Shown: positions 6,787-6,883 of the stretch, piece after piece | Layout of the letters: each line of letters begins with the position of its first letter | Position numbering within the stretch: the first letter of the stretch is position 1 | Assembly (NCBI GenBank): GCA_022600315.1 | Contig: JAHZKQ010000028.1 | Location: 1-6,883 of the forward strand | DNA length: 6,883 bases | Source of the DNA: Gammaproteobacteria bacterium | Lineage (GTDB): Bacteria > Pseudomonadota > Gammaproteobacteria > Coxiellales > Coxiellaceae | Reading direction: 5' to 3' | Notes under the pieces: generated by a model | The model's database searches: none | Told to the model about the DNA's origin: nothing | Seen by the model: only the letters and a program-made list of their open reading frames with translations | Position numbers and translations under genes: made by a program

Positions 6787-6883
6787 TTCTTCTCTCTTTT
6801 CCAAACTTACAATACATTAACGTACTAAACGTACATTTAAGTCATTAATAAATACTCTAAACTGACGCTTAATATATCATATA
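6787..6883 (-). promoter_or_regulatory. AT-rich upstream (promoter-bearing) region of the exported-protein gene
   Basis: These bases run from the minus-strand start codon to the end of the window and contain no ORF. Read on the minus strand, the purine-rich GAGAGAAGA (about 6788-6796) is the ribosome binding site. A TATTGT (about 6809-6814) could serve as a poor -10 element, but I find no convincing -35 partner at the right distance, so the promoter itself is not placed. Confidence 0.3.
6817..6834. repeat. Two-copy 9-bp tandem repeat, possible operator
   Basis: TTAACGTAC (6817-6825) is followed at once by TAAACGTAC (6826-6834), 8 of 9 positions identical, each ending in the self-complementary GTAC. 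It lies 31-48 bases upstream of the exported-protein start, where a promoter or operator would be expected. Two copies in AT-rich DNA is weak evidence. Confidence 0.3.

Noticed and set aside
6787..6804. Upstream TTG start adding six residues (with EKREE) to the exported protein
   Set aside because: It would put acidic residues before the signal peptide and uses the purine-rich ribosome binding site as coding sequence; the ATG at 6786 fits better.

Overview
The window looks like a piece of a gammaproteobacterial chromosome. It is AT-rich, has GAGG-type ribosome binding sites and tightly overlapping genes, and its proteins are of gammaproteobacterial style. A Legionella/Coxiella-like or other host-associated lineage would fit the base composition and the short Lys/Asn/Ile-rich proteins, but no marker gene settles the taxonomy.

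Bases 1-6170 are the downstream part of one plus-strand operon for an iterative fatty-acid/polyketide synthase of the PUFA-synthase (Pfa) or 'secondary lipid' type. The layout is: (1) the last 45 codons of an upstream gene, with the look of a ketoreductase-domain C-terminus from a PfaA-like type I synthase; (2) a 1242-residue multidomain dehydratase made of four FabA-like hotdog folds (two catalytic-type, each preceded by a non-catalytic partner), then a PKS-type dehydratase and an unassigned C-terminal segment; (3) a PlsC/AGPAT-type membrane acyltransferase of 252 residues; (4) a PfaD-family FMN enoyl reductase of 518 residues. Spacings are 2 nt, an 11-nt overlap and a 4-nt overlap, so the genes are almost certainly co-transcribed and translationally coupled. 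Ketosynthase, acyltransferase and ACP domains are not in the window and are presumably encoded upstream.

Inferred logic: the upstream protein condenses and ketoreduces the ACP-bound chain, the dehydratase protein removes water (and may isomerise the double bond), PfaD reduces selected enoyl intermediates, and the acyltransferase may move the finished acyl chain from ACP to a lysophosphatidate-like acceptor at the inner membrane. In myxobacterial PUFA synthases an AGPAT domain is fused to the megasynthase; here it is a separate gene between the dehydratase and the reductase. The second FabA-like active site has Gln where the catalytic Asp/Glu is expected, so the two dehydratase centres may not be equivalent.

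Bases 6171-6258 are a short convergent intergenic region with only a weak terminator candidate. Bases 6259-6786 (minus strand) encode an unrecognised exported protein of about 175 residues with a clear signal peptide and six cysteines in the mature part. Bases 6787-6883 are the AT-rich upstream region of that gene and contain a 9-bp tandem repeat that could be an operator. No RNA genes, CRISPR arrays, insertion sequences or origins were seen.
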